Source of the DNA: an uncultured Angelakisella sp.
GTDB taxonomy: Bacteria; Bacillota; Clostridia; Oscillospirales; Ruminococcaceae
Assembly (NCBI GenBank): GCA_934524965.1
Contig: CAKSYU010000002.1
Span: 22,663-86,662 of the forward strand
Direction of reading: 5' to 3'
Length of the DNA: 64,000 nt
The notes under the pieces are model-generated. The model ran no database searches. It was not told the origin of the DNA and worked only from the letters and a program-made list of their open reading frames with translations. This document shows, in pieces, positions 1-7,658 of this stretch (positions are counted from its first letter, which is position 1; every line of letters begins with the position of its first letter). The position numbers and the translations under genes are program-made.

Positions 1-389
1 GCCGCCTTGGGGCTGGTTCGTTCAAAACGCAGAGTCATTGCCATTGCCAGCGCGATAAGGAGCAGCAGCCACAGCGCCGCAAAGCCCCGCATCTCCCACC
101 GGAAAAAGAAAAACGACCACAGGTAGTTGATCAGTAGCTGTCTTGCGTAAATGCGGATCGCCCCGCCTGCCGCGGCTGGCTCGGTATTTATCACCATTGC
201 CAGCCCTATCGCCATCAGCAGATATAAGACACTCCACACCGCCGGGAACAGCCAGCCCGGCGGTGAAGCCGGCGGTTTGATCAGCTCCGGATAGCCTACC
301 CCGCTGCCGGAAAGCAGCCCCGCCAGTGCGCCGCCTGCTATTGTCGGCAGGATCGTCCACAGGTATGTTTTCCACGGTTTTCGCTTCAT
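1..389 (-). CDS. tspO: TspO/MBR family protein (partial, C-terminus off the left edge)
   Basis: The first 129 residues are visible on the minus strand from an ATG at 389, and the gene runs off the window. TspO proteins are small five-helix membrane proteins that bind tetrapyrroles or sterol-like ligands and take part in stress responses. Visible here are the hydrophobic first helix (residues 8-25), the signature PPGWLFPAVWSVLYLLMA (about 43-60) with the family's conserved W, P and Y residues, and NYLWSFFFF (about 88-96), which matches the family's N-x-x-W motif. A weak AAAGGGGG ribosome binding site lies 8-15 bases upstream of the start. It is transcribed divergently from the XRE regulator at 544. 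The family call is firm. The ligand cannot be inferred. Confidence 0.9.
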   Translation of the reverse strand, partial: MKRKPWKTYLWTILPTIAGGALAGLLSGSGVGYPELIKPPASPPGWLFPAVWSVLYLLMAIGLAMVINTEPAAAGGAIRIYARQLLINYLWSFFFFRWEMRGFAALWLLLLIALAMAMTLRFERTSPKA

Positions 390-483
390 TAGCCGCGCCC
401 CCTTTCCTTTTAGTATATGTCGTGGTATTTAGGCTTATACGGGCGGCAGCTGTCCCTATCCCCGCCATGTTAAAATCTGTTGC

Positions 484-513
484 TTGCCACCGCACCGCGT
501 TCTGTGCCATAAT
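484..513 (+). promoter_or_regulatory. sigma-A-type promoter for the XRE/lipoprotein pair
   Basis: TTGCCA (484-489) and CATAAT (508-513) are separated by 18 bp. The GTG start of the XRE gene lies 30 bp downstream of the -10. Confidence 0.5.
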
Positions 514-543
514 AGCGGGTAGGAACCGGAAAGGGGCGATACC

Positions 544-1086
544 GTGCTGGGCGAAAATATTAAGGCGCTGCGAAAGGCAAAAGGACTTTCCCAGCAGGAG
601 CTGGCGGAGCGGCTGCATGTGGTGCGGCAGACGGTAAGCAAATGGGAACAAGGACTCTCGGTGCCCGATGCCGACCTGCTGGTGCGGCTGGCGGAAGCCC
701 TAGAGGTAACGGTGGCGGAGCTGCTGGGCACCCCGGAACCGGAAAGCACCGTCCCCCGGGAGCCACAGGCGATATTGGCGGATAAACTGGGCGCCCTTAC
801 CGGCGAACTGGCGGAACAGAATAAACGGCGCCGCCGCTTCTGGAAATGGGTCGCGATCGCGGCGGGGGCGTGCACCCTGCTGCTCCTGCCGGAGCTGACC
901 GCCGCCCTGCTGCTGATGAACGGCTTTTCCGGTAGTTCCAACGGCAGCATCGGCATCATCGGCGGTGCTGATGGACCCACTGCCATTTTTATTACGGCGG
1001 GCTTCCCGTGGGGGCTGGTGCTGACGGTATTGCTTTGCGCGGCGCTTTCCGTACTGGGTATCGTTATGTGCCGCCGACCGGAATAA
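544..1086 (+). CDS. XRE-family regulator with C-terminal two-helix membrane domain
   Basis: 180 aa, GTG start behind AAAGGGG. Residues 5-60 form a Cro/C1-type helix-turn-helix of the AERLHVVRQTVSKWEQG type. After a charged linker come a transmembrane helix (about 101-125), a glycine-rich hydrophobic segment with GGADGPTAIF (140-149), and a second helix (157-176). GGADGPT is a recognised signature of the beta subunit of sodium-pumping decarboxylases (OadB/GcdB), where it lies within the membrane. No other part of that enzyme is present. It is probably a membrane-tethered sensor/regulator. The lipoprotein at 1097 follows after 10 bp, so they form an operon. Its signal and targets are unknown. 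Confidence 0.8.
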   Translation: MLGENIKALRKAKGLSQQELAERLHVVRQTVSKWEQGLSVPDADLLVRLAEALEVTVAELLGTPEPESTVPREPQAILADKLGALTGELAEQNKRRRRFWKWVAIAAGACTLLLLPELTAALLLMNGFSGSSNGSIGIIGGADGPTAIFITAGFPWGLVLTVLLCAALSVLGIVMCRRPE

Positions 1087-1096
1087 GGAGGAAACT

Positions 1097-1525
1097 ATGA
1101 AACGAATTATAATGTTGATCCTTGCGGGGCTTTTACTGCTGACCGGCTGCGGCGGGCAGGAGATCAAATACCGCATCGAGGGAAAGGACTGGCAGATCGT
1201 CACGGTGCAGTCCGCCGAGGACGGCAAGGTGATCGCCGTAGGAGAAAGCATGCGGGAGATCTACCCCGAAGCCGAAGTGATTGGGCTGACCTGCAAGGCG
1301 GAAAACGGCAGGCTCTCCTTTAATATGGGCGAACAAAGCTGGGAGGGCAGCTACACCCGCACGGACAGCAGCGGCGTGGAAGCGGCGATTTATACCGTTA
1401 CACTGGAGGGGGAAAGCGGTCCCGCGGCGGTTGCCGCAACGGTGCGGCAGGACGGCTCCGCCGAGCAGACGCTGGTCATGCAGCTGAGCGGCTGGTCGCT
1501 GTATTTTACGGCAGCAGCGGAATAA
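1097..1525 (+). CDS. putative lipoprotein, function unknown
   Basis: 142 aa with a classical lipoprotein signal: positive N-terminus, hydrophobic core, and lipobox LLTGC with the acylated cysteine at residue 18. The mature part has alternating short polar and hydrophobic stretches that read as beta-rich, resembling small META/lipocalin-like lipoproteins, but I do not recognise a family. RBS GGAGG sits 6 bp before the ATG. It lies 10 bp downstream of the XRE-membrane regulator and before a terminator, so the two are probably one transcription unit. It may be the extracytoplasmic partner of that regulator (inference). Confidence 0.7.
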   Translation: MKRIIMLILAGLLLLTGCGGQEIKYRIEGKDWQIVTVQSAEDGKVIAVGESMREIYPEAEVIGLTCKAENGRLSFNMGEQSWEGSYTRTDSSGVEAAIYTVTLEGESGPAAVAATVRQDGSAEQTLVMQLSGWSLYFTAAAE

Positions 1526-1542
1526 AAGACGATTTGCGGGGT

Positions 1543-1590
1543 TTTCGGTCATGTATCCCGAAAGGGCTTGACCGAAAGCCTTTTCTTTTT
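1543..1590 (+). terminator. rho-independent-type terminator
   Basis: TTTCGGTCA (1543-1551) pairs with TGACCGAAA (1569-1577), and CCC-GAAA-GGG is nested inside. The sequence gccttttcttttt follows. It ends the XRE-lipoprotein unit. Confidence 0.6.
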
Positions 1591-1705
1591 GCCTTGTGAA
1601 AGAGAAAAATGAAAATTGACATATTAGAAATCGAGAGAATAAGTGAGAAAACAAGAGAAAATAAAAGTATGATATACTGTAAATTAAAATTCAGCAAAAT
1701 CTCCC

Positions 1706-1734
1706 TTGACACCGGCAGGGGGCGCCGCTATAAT
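1706..1734 (+). promoter_or_regulatory. consensus sigma-A promoter of rplM-rpsI
   Basis: Perfect TTGACA (1706-1711), 17-bp spacer and perfect TATAAT (1729-1734). The expected start of transcription is near 1741, giving a leader of about 75 nt before rplM. Confidence 0.85.
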
Positions 1735-1745
1735 AATCATTGTCG

Positions 1746-1783
1746 CTTTGTATGTGCGCCTGAACTTCATGGGGCGCAGAAAG
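1746..1783 (+). promoter_or_regulatory. leader hairpin upstream of rplM, possible L13 autoregulatory leader
   Basis: In the short rplM leader, TGCGCC (1755-1760) pairs with GGCGCA (1773-1778), and flanking CTTT/AAAG can extend the stem. Firmicutes rplM-rpsI operons are known to have an L13 leader motif that binds a ribosomal protein. The position fits. I could not compare it with the known consensus, so the assignment is tentative. Confidence 0.4.
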
Positions 1784-1814
1784 AAAGCTAACAAATATTC
1801 AGGAGGAAAAAGAT

Positions 1815-2234
1815 ATGTCCACTACCATGGCAAAGCCCGGCATGGAACGCAAATGGTACATCATCGATGCTGCCGGCAAGCCGCTGGGCCGCACCGCTGA
1901 GAAAGCCGCTGTTCTGCTGCGCGGCAAGCACAAGCCCACCTATACCCCCCACGTTGACTGCGGTGATCATGTTATCATCATCAACGCTGCCCAGGCTGTC
2001 CTCACCGGTCGCAAGCTGGAGCAGAAGTACTATCGTCATCATTCCGGCTATGTAGGCGGTCTGAAGGAAGTACAGTACAAGACCCTGATGGCGGAGACCC
2101 CCGAAAAGGCGATGATGCTCGCCGTTAAGGGCATGATCCCCGATAATACCATCGGCCGCAAGGCGCTGACCCGCTGCCGCGTTTACCGCGATGCCAACCA
2201 CGGTCATGCCGCCCAGAAGCCCGAAGAAATTTGA
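1815..2234 (+). CDS. rplM: 50S ribosomal protein L13
   Basis: 139 aa, full length for the family. It shows the typical opening KWYIIDAAGKPLGRTAEKAA, the central YTPHVDCGDHVIIINAAQ region and the MIPDNTIGRKALTRCRVY motif near the C-terminus. L13 is an early-assembling protein of the large ribosomal subunit that binds 23S rRNA. RBS AGGAGG precedes the ATG by about 8 bp. rpsI follows after 19 bp, the near-universal bacterial rplM-rpsI order. A consensus promoter and a structured leader lie upstream. Confidence 0.97.
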   Translation: MSTTMAKPGMERKWYIIDAAGKPLGRTAEKAAVLLRGKHKPTYTPHVDCGDHVIIINAAQAVLTGRKLEQKYYRHHSGYVGGLKEVQYKTLMAETPEKAMMLAVKGMIPDNTIGRKALTRCRVYRDANHGHAAQKPEEI

Positions 2235-2253
2235 TCGAAAGGAGAAATAATCC

Positions 2254-2655
2254 ATGTACGAGAGCAAAAATCCCTACTACTACGGCACCGGTCGTAGAAA
2301 GAGCTCCGTTGCCCGCGTCCGTCTGTACGCCGGCACCGGTAAGATCACCATCAATGGCAGAGACATCGACGATTATTTCGGCCTTGAGACTCTGAAGCTG
2401 ATCGTCCGTCAGCCCATGGCACTGACCGATACCCTGGGTCAGTTCGATGTAGTTTGCACCGTCGCAGGCGGCGGCGTTTCCGGTCAGGCCGGCGCTGTTC
2501 GTCACGGCATTGCCCGCGCCCTGCTGCAGCATGGCGATGAAATGCGTCCCATTCTGAAGAAAGCCGGTCTGTTGACCCGCGACCCCAGAATGAAGGAGCG
2601 CAAGAAGTACGGCTTGAAGGCTGCCCGCCGCGCGCCTCAGTTCAGCAAGCGCTGA
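2254..2655 (+). CDS. rpsI: 30S ribosomal protein S9
   Basis: 133 aa. The N-terminus [17 protein letters not shown] and the basic C-terminal tail ending in QFSKR are diagnostic. In S9 this tail reaches the ribosomal P site and contacts the anticodon stem-loop of tRNA. Second gene of the rplM operon, with its own AAAGGAG RBS, followed by a strong terminator. Confidence 0.97.
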   Translation: MYESKNPYYYGTGRRKSSVARVRLYAGTGKITINGRDIDDYFGLETLKLIVRQPMALTDTLGQFDVVCTVAGGGVSGQAGAVRHGIARALLQHGDEMRPILKKAGLLTRDPRMKERKKYGLKAARRAPQFSKR

Positions 2656-2683
2656 TTCAAGACCTGTACGATCCTTTGTATGG

Positions 2684-2719
2684 CACAGACCCCCAGCTTT
2701 GGTTGGGGGTCTGCTTTTT
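2684..2719 (+). terminator. terminator of rplM-rpsI
   Basis: CAGACCCCCA (2686-2695) pairs with TGGGGGTCTG (2704-2713) across an 8-nt loop, then CTTTTTG. A strong intrinsic terminator. Confidence 0.9.
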
Positions 2720-2751
2720 GCCAAAAACGCAAGTTTTTTGCCGACAGCCTA

Positions 2752-2780
2752 TTGACAACACGGCTGTAAAATGATATTAT
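2752..2780 (+). promoter_or_regulatory. promoter of tRNA-Leu(CAG)
   Basis: TTGACA (2752-2757), 17-bp spacer and TATTAT (2775-2780), 14 bp upstream of the tRNA 5' end. Confidence 0.75.
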
Positions 2781-2794
2781 AACTAAGCTGACCT

Positions 2795-2881
2795 GCGGAT
2801 GTGGCGGAATAGGCAGACGCGCTAGATTCAGGTTCTAGTGGTAGCAATACTGTATGGGTTCAAGTCCCTTCATCCGCACCA
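2795..2881 (+). tRNA. tRNA-Leu (anticodon CAG)
   Basis: The acceptor stem GCGGATG pairs with CATCCGC. The anticodon arm is CTAGA-TTCAGGT-TCTAG, giving anticodon CAG. There is a long class-II variable arm, and the T arm contains GGGTTCAAGTCCC. The 3' CCA is encoded (2879-2881). The long variable arm and anticodon agree on leucine. A promoter lies just upstream and a terminator just downstream, so it is a single-gene unit. Confidence 0.96.
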
Positions 2882-2883
2882 AT

Positions 2884-2912
2884 AAAAAAGACGCCTTTTG
2901 GGCGTCTTTTTT
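2884..2912 (+). terminator. terminator of tRNA-Leu(CAG)
   Basis: AAAAAAGACGCC, TTTT loop, GGGCGTCTTTTTT: a near-perfect stem ending in a T run, directly after the tRNA CCA. Confidence 0.9.
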
Positions 2913-2943
2913 ATTTGCACAGCACACGGGTGCTAATCAAACA

Positions 2944-2982
2944 CAAGGGGGGGACCCGCAAAGGTTCCCCCTTTTTTATATT
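2944..2982. repeat. GC-rich hairpin, inverted copy of the one at 35420-35448
   Basis: GGGGGGGACC, a short loop and GGTTCCCCC are followed by TTTTTTAT. It may act as a second terminator behind the tRNA and against the leftward repressor gene. The same hairpin in reverse orientation lies next to the other tRNA-Leu gene at 35.4 kb. Confidence 0.6.
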
Positions 2983-3003
2983 ATTCTCGCCTTATAAGGT
3001 CGG

Positions 3004-3201
3004 TCATTCCGCGTCCCGATCCGCCAAAAGCTCTAAATTGAGAACTTCACAAAGGCGCAGAAGAATATCCAACGAGGGCTTTTTTCGCCCTTTCTCTATC
3101 TCGTTCATAAAGGGCTGGGAAATGCCGACAAGCTGCGCCAGCTTGTTCTGACTGTAACCCAGCTTGGTGCGCTTTTTGATAATGACTTCCTTATAATCCA
3201 T
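3004..3201 (-). CDS. small XRE-family transcriptional repressor
   Basis: 65 aa consisting of a single Cro/C1 helix-turn-helix. NKLAQLVGISQPFMNEIEKG (about 19-38) is the HTH core. ATG at 3201 with GGAGGG upstream. The promoter reads TTTACA (3245-3250 reversed), 17-bp spacer and TATACT (3222-3227 reversed). A dyad operator covers its -10 and spacer. It is divergent from the 92-aa gene at 3332, whose promoter carries two more copies of the same dyad. The layout is a self-controlled repressor module, and binding of this protein to the dyads is inferred. Confidence 0.85.
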   Translation of the reverse strand: MDYKEVIIKKRTKLGYSQNKLAQLVGISQPFMNEIEKGRKKPSLDILLRLCEVLNLELLADRDAE

Positions 3202-3221
3202 GTCCGATCCCTCCTGTTTAC

Positions 3222-3308
3222 AGTATAGCCTTTGGCTATTTGTATGTAAATTTATAGCTTTCAGCTATTGACAAAGGTGGTTAGCCACAATATAATAGCC
3301 ACAGGCTA
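3222..3308. promoter_or_regulatory. divergent promoters with three TAGCC-N3-GGCTA-type operators
   Basis: Rightward promoter: TTGACA (3268-3273), 17 bp, TATAAT (3291-3296). Leftward promoter: TTTACA/TATACT with a 17-bp spacer. Three 13-bp dyads lie here: TAGCCTTTGGCTA (3226-3238), TAGCTTTCAGCTA (3255-3267) and TAGCCACAGGCTA (3296-3308). They overlap the leftward -10, abut the rightward -35, and overlap the end of the rightward -10. An extra half-site TAGCC is at 3282-3286. The positions predict repression of both genes by the adjacent XRE protein. Confidence 0.8.
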
Positions 3309-3331
3309 TATGTCAAACGGGAGGAAAATAT

Positions 3332-3610
3332 ATGCTGTTGATGGATTTGTACCACGGAGATCTGATGGGACAGCAAACGACCATGCCCCGCGGTTCCGAA
3401 TTGGAACAGAGGGTACAGAAAATGTTGGCGCTGGAGGAAAAACTGAGGGAGGGAATTCCCACAGAAATGTTCGCCTTGGTAATGGAATATGGGGAATTAC
3501 AGGCGGAATGTCAGGGGATCGCGGGCAGGGACGGCTTTTTACGCGGGATCAGTATGGGAATGCGGATCATGACAGAAGCAGAAATATTAGTCTCCCAAAA
3601 TAGAGGGTGA
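3332..3610 (+). CDS. small DUF6809-like protein
   Basis: 92 aa. ATG at 3332 with GGGAGG 8 bp upstream. A longer overlapping frame starting at 3268 begins inside the promoter and is rejected. The sequence opens with MLLMDLYHGDL, then forms predicted helices rich in Glu/Leu, and ends GISMGMRIMTEAEI. This pattern resembles the small clostridial DUF6809 proteins, which usually travel with XRE regulators. Its function is unknown. It is controlled by the three-operator region and sits divergent from the repressor, so it is the likely target of that switch. Confidence 0.7.
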   Translation: MLLMDLYHGDLMGQQTTMPRGSELEQRVQKMLALEEKLREGIPTEMFALVMEYGELQAECQGIAGRDGFLRGISMGMRIMTEAEILVSQNRG

Positions 3611-3672
3611 CCTTCTGCCCAAAATGCGCTATTATTAAATAGGAACAGCAAGATAGAAAGGGAGGCACCGGT

Positions 3673-4203
3673 ATGGCAGAAACATTAACAGTAAACGGCA
3701 AGCCGTGGCAGGTGGTGCGGCTGCTGGGGCATGGCAAGGGCGGGTACAGCTATCTGGTGACAGACGGTACACGGGAAGCGGTGCTCAAGCAGATCCACCA
3801 TGAGCCGTGCGACTATTATCAATTCGGGGATAAGCTGCAAAGCGAGCTGCGGGATTACCGGCGGCTGGCGGCGGTGGGGATCCCGATGCCGGAGCTGCTG
3901 GCGTGGGATACCGCCGAGGAGCGGCTGCTGAAGGAATACATTGCGGGCTGTACGGCGGCGGAGCTGGTGGCGGCGCGCCTGCTGCTGCCCTGTCACCGGC
4001 GGCAGGTGGAGGAAATGTGCCGGCTGCTGTATCCGGCGGGGCTGAATATCGACTACTACCCGACCAACTTTGTGCTGCGGGGCGGGCGGCTGTACTATGT
4101 GGATTACGAGTGCAACGAGTACCATGAGGAGTGGGATTTTGCGCACTGGGGCTGCCGCTACTGGAGCCGGACGGAGGAATTCCGGCAGGCATTTGGGGAG
4201 TAA
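3673..4203 (+). CDS. small protein-kinase-like (RIO/BUD32/APH-type fold) protein
   Basis: 176 aa, GGGAGG RBS. It has a glycine-rich loop (LLGHGKGGYSYLV, about 18-30), a VLK motif for the ATP-binding lysine (about 38), a catalytic-loop-like NIDYYPTNFVL (about 119-129) and a VDYE segment in the place of DFG. This is the arrangement of short bacterial Ser/Thr kinase-like or aminoglycoside-kinase-like proteins. The canonical HxD is reduced to I-D, so catalysis on protein, sugar or lipid is uncertain. It has no clear operon partner. The kinase-like fold is well supported, but no substrate can be assigned. Confidence 0.65.
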   Translation: MAETLTVNGKPWQVVRLLGHGKGGYSYLVTDGTREAVLKQIHHEPCDYYQFGDKLQSELRDYRRLAAVGIPMPELLAWDTAEERLLKEYIAGCTAAELVAARLLLPCHRRQVEEMCRLLYPAGLNIDYYPTNFVLRGGRLYYVDYECNEYHEEWDFAHWGCRYWSRTEEFRQAFGE

Positions 4204-4268
4204 GCGGAACGGATTTTTCCTTAATAAGCACCCAACCGAAAATTCATAGAACTTTAATAATTACCCCC

Positions 4269-4298
4269 TTGCGACGTACGGGGGAATACGGCTATACT
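4269..4298 (+). promoter_or_regulatory. promoter for the MBOAT-DHHW operon
   Basis: TTGCGA (4269-4274), 18 bp and TATACT (4293-4298), about 100 bp before the MBOAT start. The 4204-4396 gap also holds a weak GCC/GGC hairpin followed by two T runs (about 4338-4376), possibly an attenuator. Confidence 0.5.
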
Positions 4299-4396
4299 AA
4301 TAATATAGCTGGTTCCTGTTTTCGACAGAATGTGTCCCTAACGCCGGAAACGGGGGCTTTTTTATTATCCTTTTTTATATTTTGGGGGAGGACGAG

Positions 4397-5842
4397 ATGG
4401 TATTTTCCAGCCTGCTGTTTGTGTTTCTTTTCCTGGCGCTGAACCTGGTCTCGCAGGCGGCGCTGCGCGGCGTGCGAAAAAAGAATATTGCCATGCTCAT
4501 CTTCTCGATGGTGTTCTTCAGCTGGGCGGGTCCGCGGTATGTGATACTGCTTCTGCTGGATACCGCCCTGTGCTGGTTCTTCGCCATTCGCATCGAGCGG
4601 GAACCGAAGCGCAAAAAGCTGCACCTTACGCTGTGCGTGGCGCTGGTGCTGCTGGTGCTGGGTATCTTCAAATACACCGGCTTCCTGCTGGAAAACCTGC
4701 AAAGCCTGTTTGGCGTGCCGGAGCTGATCCCGGAGATCGTGCTGCCCATCGGCATCTCGTTCTACACCTTCCAGCTGATCAGCTATGTGGTGGACGTGTA
4801 CCGCGGCGAGGTGCAGGCACAGAAGAAATACTGGCTGCTGCTTTTGTACGCCAGCCTGTTCCACCAGTGCATTGCCGGCCCCATTGTGCGCTACCGCGAC
4901 GTGGCGCATGACATTGATACCCGACGGGTACTGCCGGAGGAGGTGAGCCGCGGAGTGAGCCGCTTTACCGTGGGGCTTGCCAAAAAAGCGGTGCTGGCAA
5001 ACTCGGTGGCGGTGCTTGCCGACCGTTGGCTGCCCATGACGGCGGAGGGCATTGCCGCCGTTCCGACGGCGGGACTGTGGCTGGGCGGGCTGTGCTATAT
5101 GCTACAGATCTATCTGGATTTTTCCGCCTATTCCGATATGGCGATCGGCATGGGGCTGATGTGCGGTTTTCATTACAAAGAAAACTTCAACTATCCCTAT
5201 ATTGCCTCCTCCGTGACCGATTTTTGGCGGCGGTGGCATATCTCACTTTCCACCTTCTTCCGCGATTATGTGTATATTCCGCTGGGCGGCAACCGGTGCA
5301 GCAGGGCGCGGCAGCTCCTCAATCTCTTTATTGTGTGGGGGCTGACGGGACTGTGGCACGGCGCTTCCTGGAACTACGTGCTGTGGGGGCTTTACTTTTT
5401 CCTGTTCCTTGCGGTAGAAAAATTCCTGCTGGGGGAGCGGCTGCAAAAAATCCCGTCGGCGGTGCGGCACATTGCCGTTCTTATCATCGTGTATTTCTGC
5501 TGGGTCATCTTCCGCTTCCGCGATGCGGCGGCGCTGGGCATGGCACTGCGGGGGCTTTTTGGCGGTGGAACTGCTGCCTCTGCCGGTATGACAGTGGGGC
5601 TGGCGCTCAAGAATAACATTTTCCTGCTGCTGGTATCCTGCATTGCCTGCACCCCGCTGACGGCGAAGCTGTGGCAGCGCTGGAAGGCGGCAGCCGACGG
5701 AAATGAGGTTTTTGCCGGCAACCGCCTGCTGCGGGGCGCCGCGGCGGTATGGGAAGCCGTCCACCCTGTCCTGTTGCTGCTGCTTGCCGCCATGGCGCTG
5801 GCGGGCGACAGCTATAATCCGTTCCTGTATTTCCAGTTCTGA
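4397..5842 (+). CDS. MBOAT-family O-acyltransferase (AlgI/DltB-like)
   Basis: 481 aa multi-pass membrane protein. I chose the ATG at 4397 because GGGGGAGG lies 5 bp upstream; an in-frame TTG at 4382 overlaps that RBS. Signature segments: IGISFYTFQLISYVVDVYRG (about 115-135), DFWRRWHISLSTFFRDYVYIPLGG (His281) and LTGLWHGASWNYVLWG with the invariant catalytic His321. MBOAT proteins of the AlgI/PatA type pass acetyl groups across the membrane to a partner that esterifies cell-wall or exopolysaccharide sugars. The DHHW protein 16 bp downstream is that kind of partner. The target polymer is not known. Confidence 0.93.
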   Translation: MVFSSLLFVFLFLALNLVSQAALRGVRKKNIAMLIFSMVFFSWAGPRYVILLLLDTALCWFFAIRIEREPKRKKLHLTLCVALVLLVLGIFKYTGFLLENLQSLFGVPELIPEIVLPIGISFYTFQLISYVVDVYRGEVQAQKKYWLLLLYASLFHQCIAGPIVRYRDVAHDIDTRRVLPEEVSRGVSRFTVGLAKKAVLANSVAVLADRWLPMTAEGIAAVPTAGLWLGGLCYMLQIYLDFSAYSDMAIGMGLMCGFHYKENFNYPYIASSVTDFWRRWHISLSTFFRDYVYIPLGGNRCSRARQLLNLFIVWGLTGLWHGASWNYVLWGLYFFLFLAVEKFLLGERLQKIPSAVRHIAVLIIVYFCWVIFRFRDAAALGMALRGLFGGGTAASAGMTVGLALKNNIFLLLVSCIACTPLTAKLWQRWKAAADGNEVFAGNRLLRGAAAVWEAVHPVLLLLLAAMALAGDSYNPFLYFQF

Positions 5843-5858
5843 GGGGAGGCGAGCCGCA

Positions 5859-7175
5859 ATGAAACGAAACAATTGGCAAAGCAGAATCCGCCCCGTCAAG
5901 CTGGTGATCTTCTTTGGGGTGCTGGCAGCGCTGTGCGTTATCGGTATTTTTCTGCCCCGCCCTACCGAAAGCGAGATAGAAAAGCGAAAGCTGACCGAAT
6001 TCCCCGCCCTTACCTGGCAGAGCTTCTGGGACGGAAGCTGGTTTTCCGGCATTGATACCTGGTACGCCGATACCTACCCGCTGCGGGAGGTTTTGATCGC
6101 CGGCAACAAAGCGGTGCAAAGCCTGTACGGAATCCGCACCGATGTGATCGTCGGCGGAGAGAACCAGGGCGAGGATATCCCCAATATTGACGAAAGCAAT
6201 GGCGAGTTGCCTACCCTGCCGCAGGATAATCCCGAGCAAAAGACCGACGAACCGCTGCCCGACGGCAATGTAAGCGCCGACGGCGAGATGATCAGCGGTA
6301 TATTCGTCAGCGACAATGTGGGCTACGGTCTGTACTACTTTGTGCAGAAAAATGCCGACTGGTACGCGGCGATCCTGAACGAGATGGATAAGCGGCTGGA
6401 GGGCAAAGCGCAGCTGTACAGTCTGATCGCCCCCATCAACGGCGGTGTGCTGTTAAGCGACGCGCGGCAGCGGGAGCTGAATGTCAGCAACCAGCGGGAA
6501 TCGATCCGGTATATTTATAGCCGTATGGCGGCGGATATCAAAACAGTGGAGGTCTTTGACGCGCTGCGGGCGCATGTCGATGAATATATCTACTTCCACA
6601 CCGACCATCACTGGACAGCACTGGGCGCCTACTATGCCTACACCCAATACGCTGCGGCGGCGGGTTTGACCCCGCACACGCTGGAGCAGTTTGAGCAGGT
6701 GGAATATCCCAACTTCCTTGGCACCTACTATTCCGTCAGCGAAATCACCTCGCTTGCCGCCAATCCCGATACCGTTATTGCCTATAAGCCGATGGGCACC
6801 AATAAAATGAAGATGACCATGGCGGACGGCGTGACATACGATTGGTTTGTGGTGAACGATGTTACAAGCTACGGTAGCAGCATGAAGTATGGCACCTTTG
6901 CGGGCGGCGACCAGCCCTACAGCGTGGTGGAGAACCCCAATATTACCGACGGTTCGGCGTGCCTTGTCATCAAGGACAGCTACGGCAACGCGCTGATCCC
7001 CTATCTGGTAGATCACTACCAGTACCTGTACTGGGTGGATTTCCGGCACTACAAAGGCTCGATATACGACCTTGTGGAGGAAAAGAACATCAAAGATGTC
7101 CTTGTACTGCAACAGATCTACAATACCGGCGACAGCGGCGCGCTGAAGAAATTGCAAGCCTTTGCCGAGCGTTAA
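5859..7175 (+). CDS. DHHW family protein (AlgX/AlgJ-like surface O-acetylation partner)
   Basis: 438 aa. ATG at 5859 with GGGGAGG upstream. The longer upstream frame overlaps the MBOAT gene and is rejected. One N-terminal anchor helix (about 12-32) leads an extracellular domain. HTDHHWTALGAYYAY (D249-H250-H251-W252) is the family motif, carrying the SGNH-like catalytic Asp/His. KDSYGNALIPYL near the C-terminus gives the nucleophile serine block. An acidic, low-complexity insert (about 105-140) looks like a linker. Such proteins take acetyl groups delivered by the MBOAT partner and place them on extracellular glycan. Confidence 0.9.
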   Translation: MKRNNWQSRIRPVKLVIFFGVLAALCVIGIFLPRPTESEIEKRKLTEFPALTWQSFWDGSWFSGIDTWYADTYPLREVLIAGNKAVQSLYGIRTDVIVGGENQGEDIPNIDESNGELPTLPQDNPEQKTDEPLPDGNVSADGEMISGIFVSDNVGYGLYYFVQKNADWYAAILNEMDKRLEGKAQLYSLIAPINGGVLLSDARQRELNVSNQRESIRYIYSRMAADIKTVEVFDALRAHVDEYIYFHTDHHWTALGAYYAYTQYAAAAGLTPHTLEQFEQVEYPNFLGTYYSVSEITSLAANPDTVIAYKPMGTNKMKMTMADGVTYDWFVVNDVTSYGSSMKYGTFAGGDQPYSVVENPNITDGSACLVIKDSYGNALIPYLVDHYQYLYWVDFRHYKGSIYDLVEEKNIKDVLVLQQIYNTGDSGALKKLQAFAER

Positions 7176-7186
7176 TGCAAAAATGA

Positions 7187-7227
7187 AAAACTCCCCCTGC
7201 AGTGGGAACGCTGCAGGGGGAGTTTTT
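7187..7227. terminator. strong terminator between DHHW gene and PPOX-like gene
   Basis: ACTCCCCCTGCAG, an 8-nt loop, CTGCAGGGGGAGT, with A and T runs on both sides. It can serve the rightward MBOAT-DHHW operon and the leftward gene ending at 7254. Confidence 0.92.
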
Positions 7228-7253
7228 ATAGCAGGTCGGATATGATGGGAAAA

Positions 7254-7658
7254 TCAATCGGTGATGGGGGTGAAAACATTGTCCTTGCTGGTTTCGGCAA
7301 CGATATCGGTGAGATAGAAGGTCGCCTGAACTTGACCGGTCTCCTCATTATACAGCTTGCGCAGGCTGGGAGAGACCTCGAACATATGCGCCTGCACCTC
7401 GGGACGCATATCAAAATTGGCAACGCCCTTGACGCGGATAAAGCTGCCGTCGGGGTTCATGGCGCAGATTTCCACATTGGGGTTTGCCTTGACCTGCTTA
7501 TAGCTTTCCTTATGGGTGCCCATGCCGAAATACAGCTTATCCTCAAAGATCATCATAAAGCCGAAGGGACGCACGCGGGGCTTGTCGCCATCGCAGCTGG
7601 CAAAGAAAAAGCCGTTGCACTCTTTGAGGTAATCATAGATCTTCTGAATTTTGCTCAT
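7254..7658 (-). CDS. pyridoxamine 5'-phosphate oxidase-like flavin protein
   Basis: 134 aa, a single split beta-barrel. The opening is followed by FFFASCDGDKPRVRPFGFMMIFEDKLYFGMGTHKESYKQ, the usual FMN-binding core of this family. VRVKGVANFD-type strands come next, and FYLTDIVAETSKD closes it. Relatives bind FMN, F420 or heme, and many clostridial ones are annotated as nitroimidazole-resistance or general flavin reductases. ATG at 7658 with AAGGAGG 8 bp upstream. Monocistronic. The exact substrate is unknown. Confidence 0.85.
   Translation of the reverse strand: MSKIQKIYDYLKECNGFFFASCDGDKPRVRPFGFMMIFEDKLYFGMGTHKESYKQVKANPNVEICAMNPDGSFIRVKGVANFDMRPEVQAHMFEVSPSLRKLYNEETGQVQATFYLTDIVAETSKDNVFTPITD

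Noticed and set aside
3268..3603. Open frame of 111 aa
   Set aside because: Starts inside the -35 of the promoter and overlaps the 92-aa frame at 3332, which has the RBS and a recognisable family pattern.
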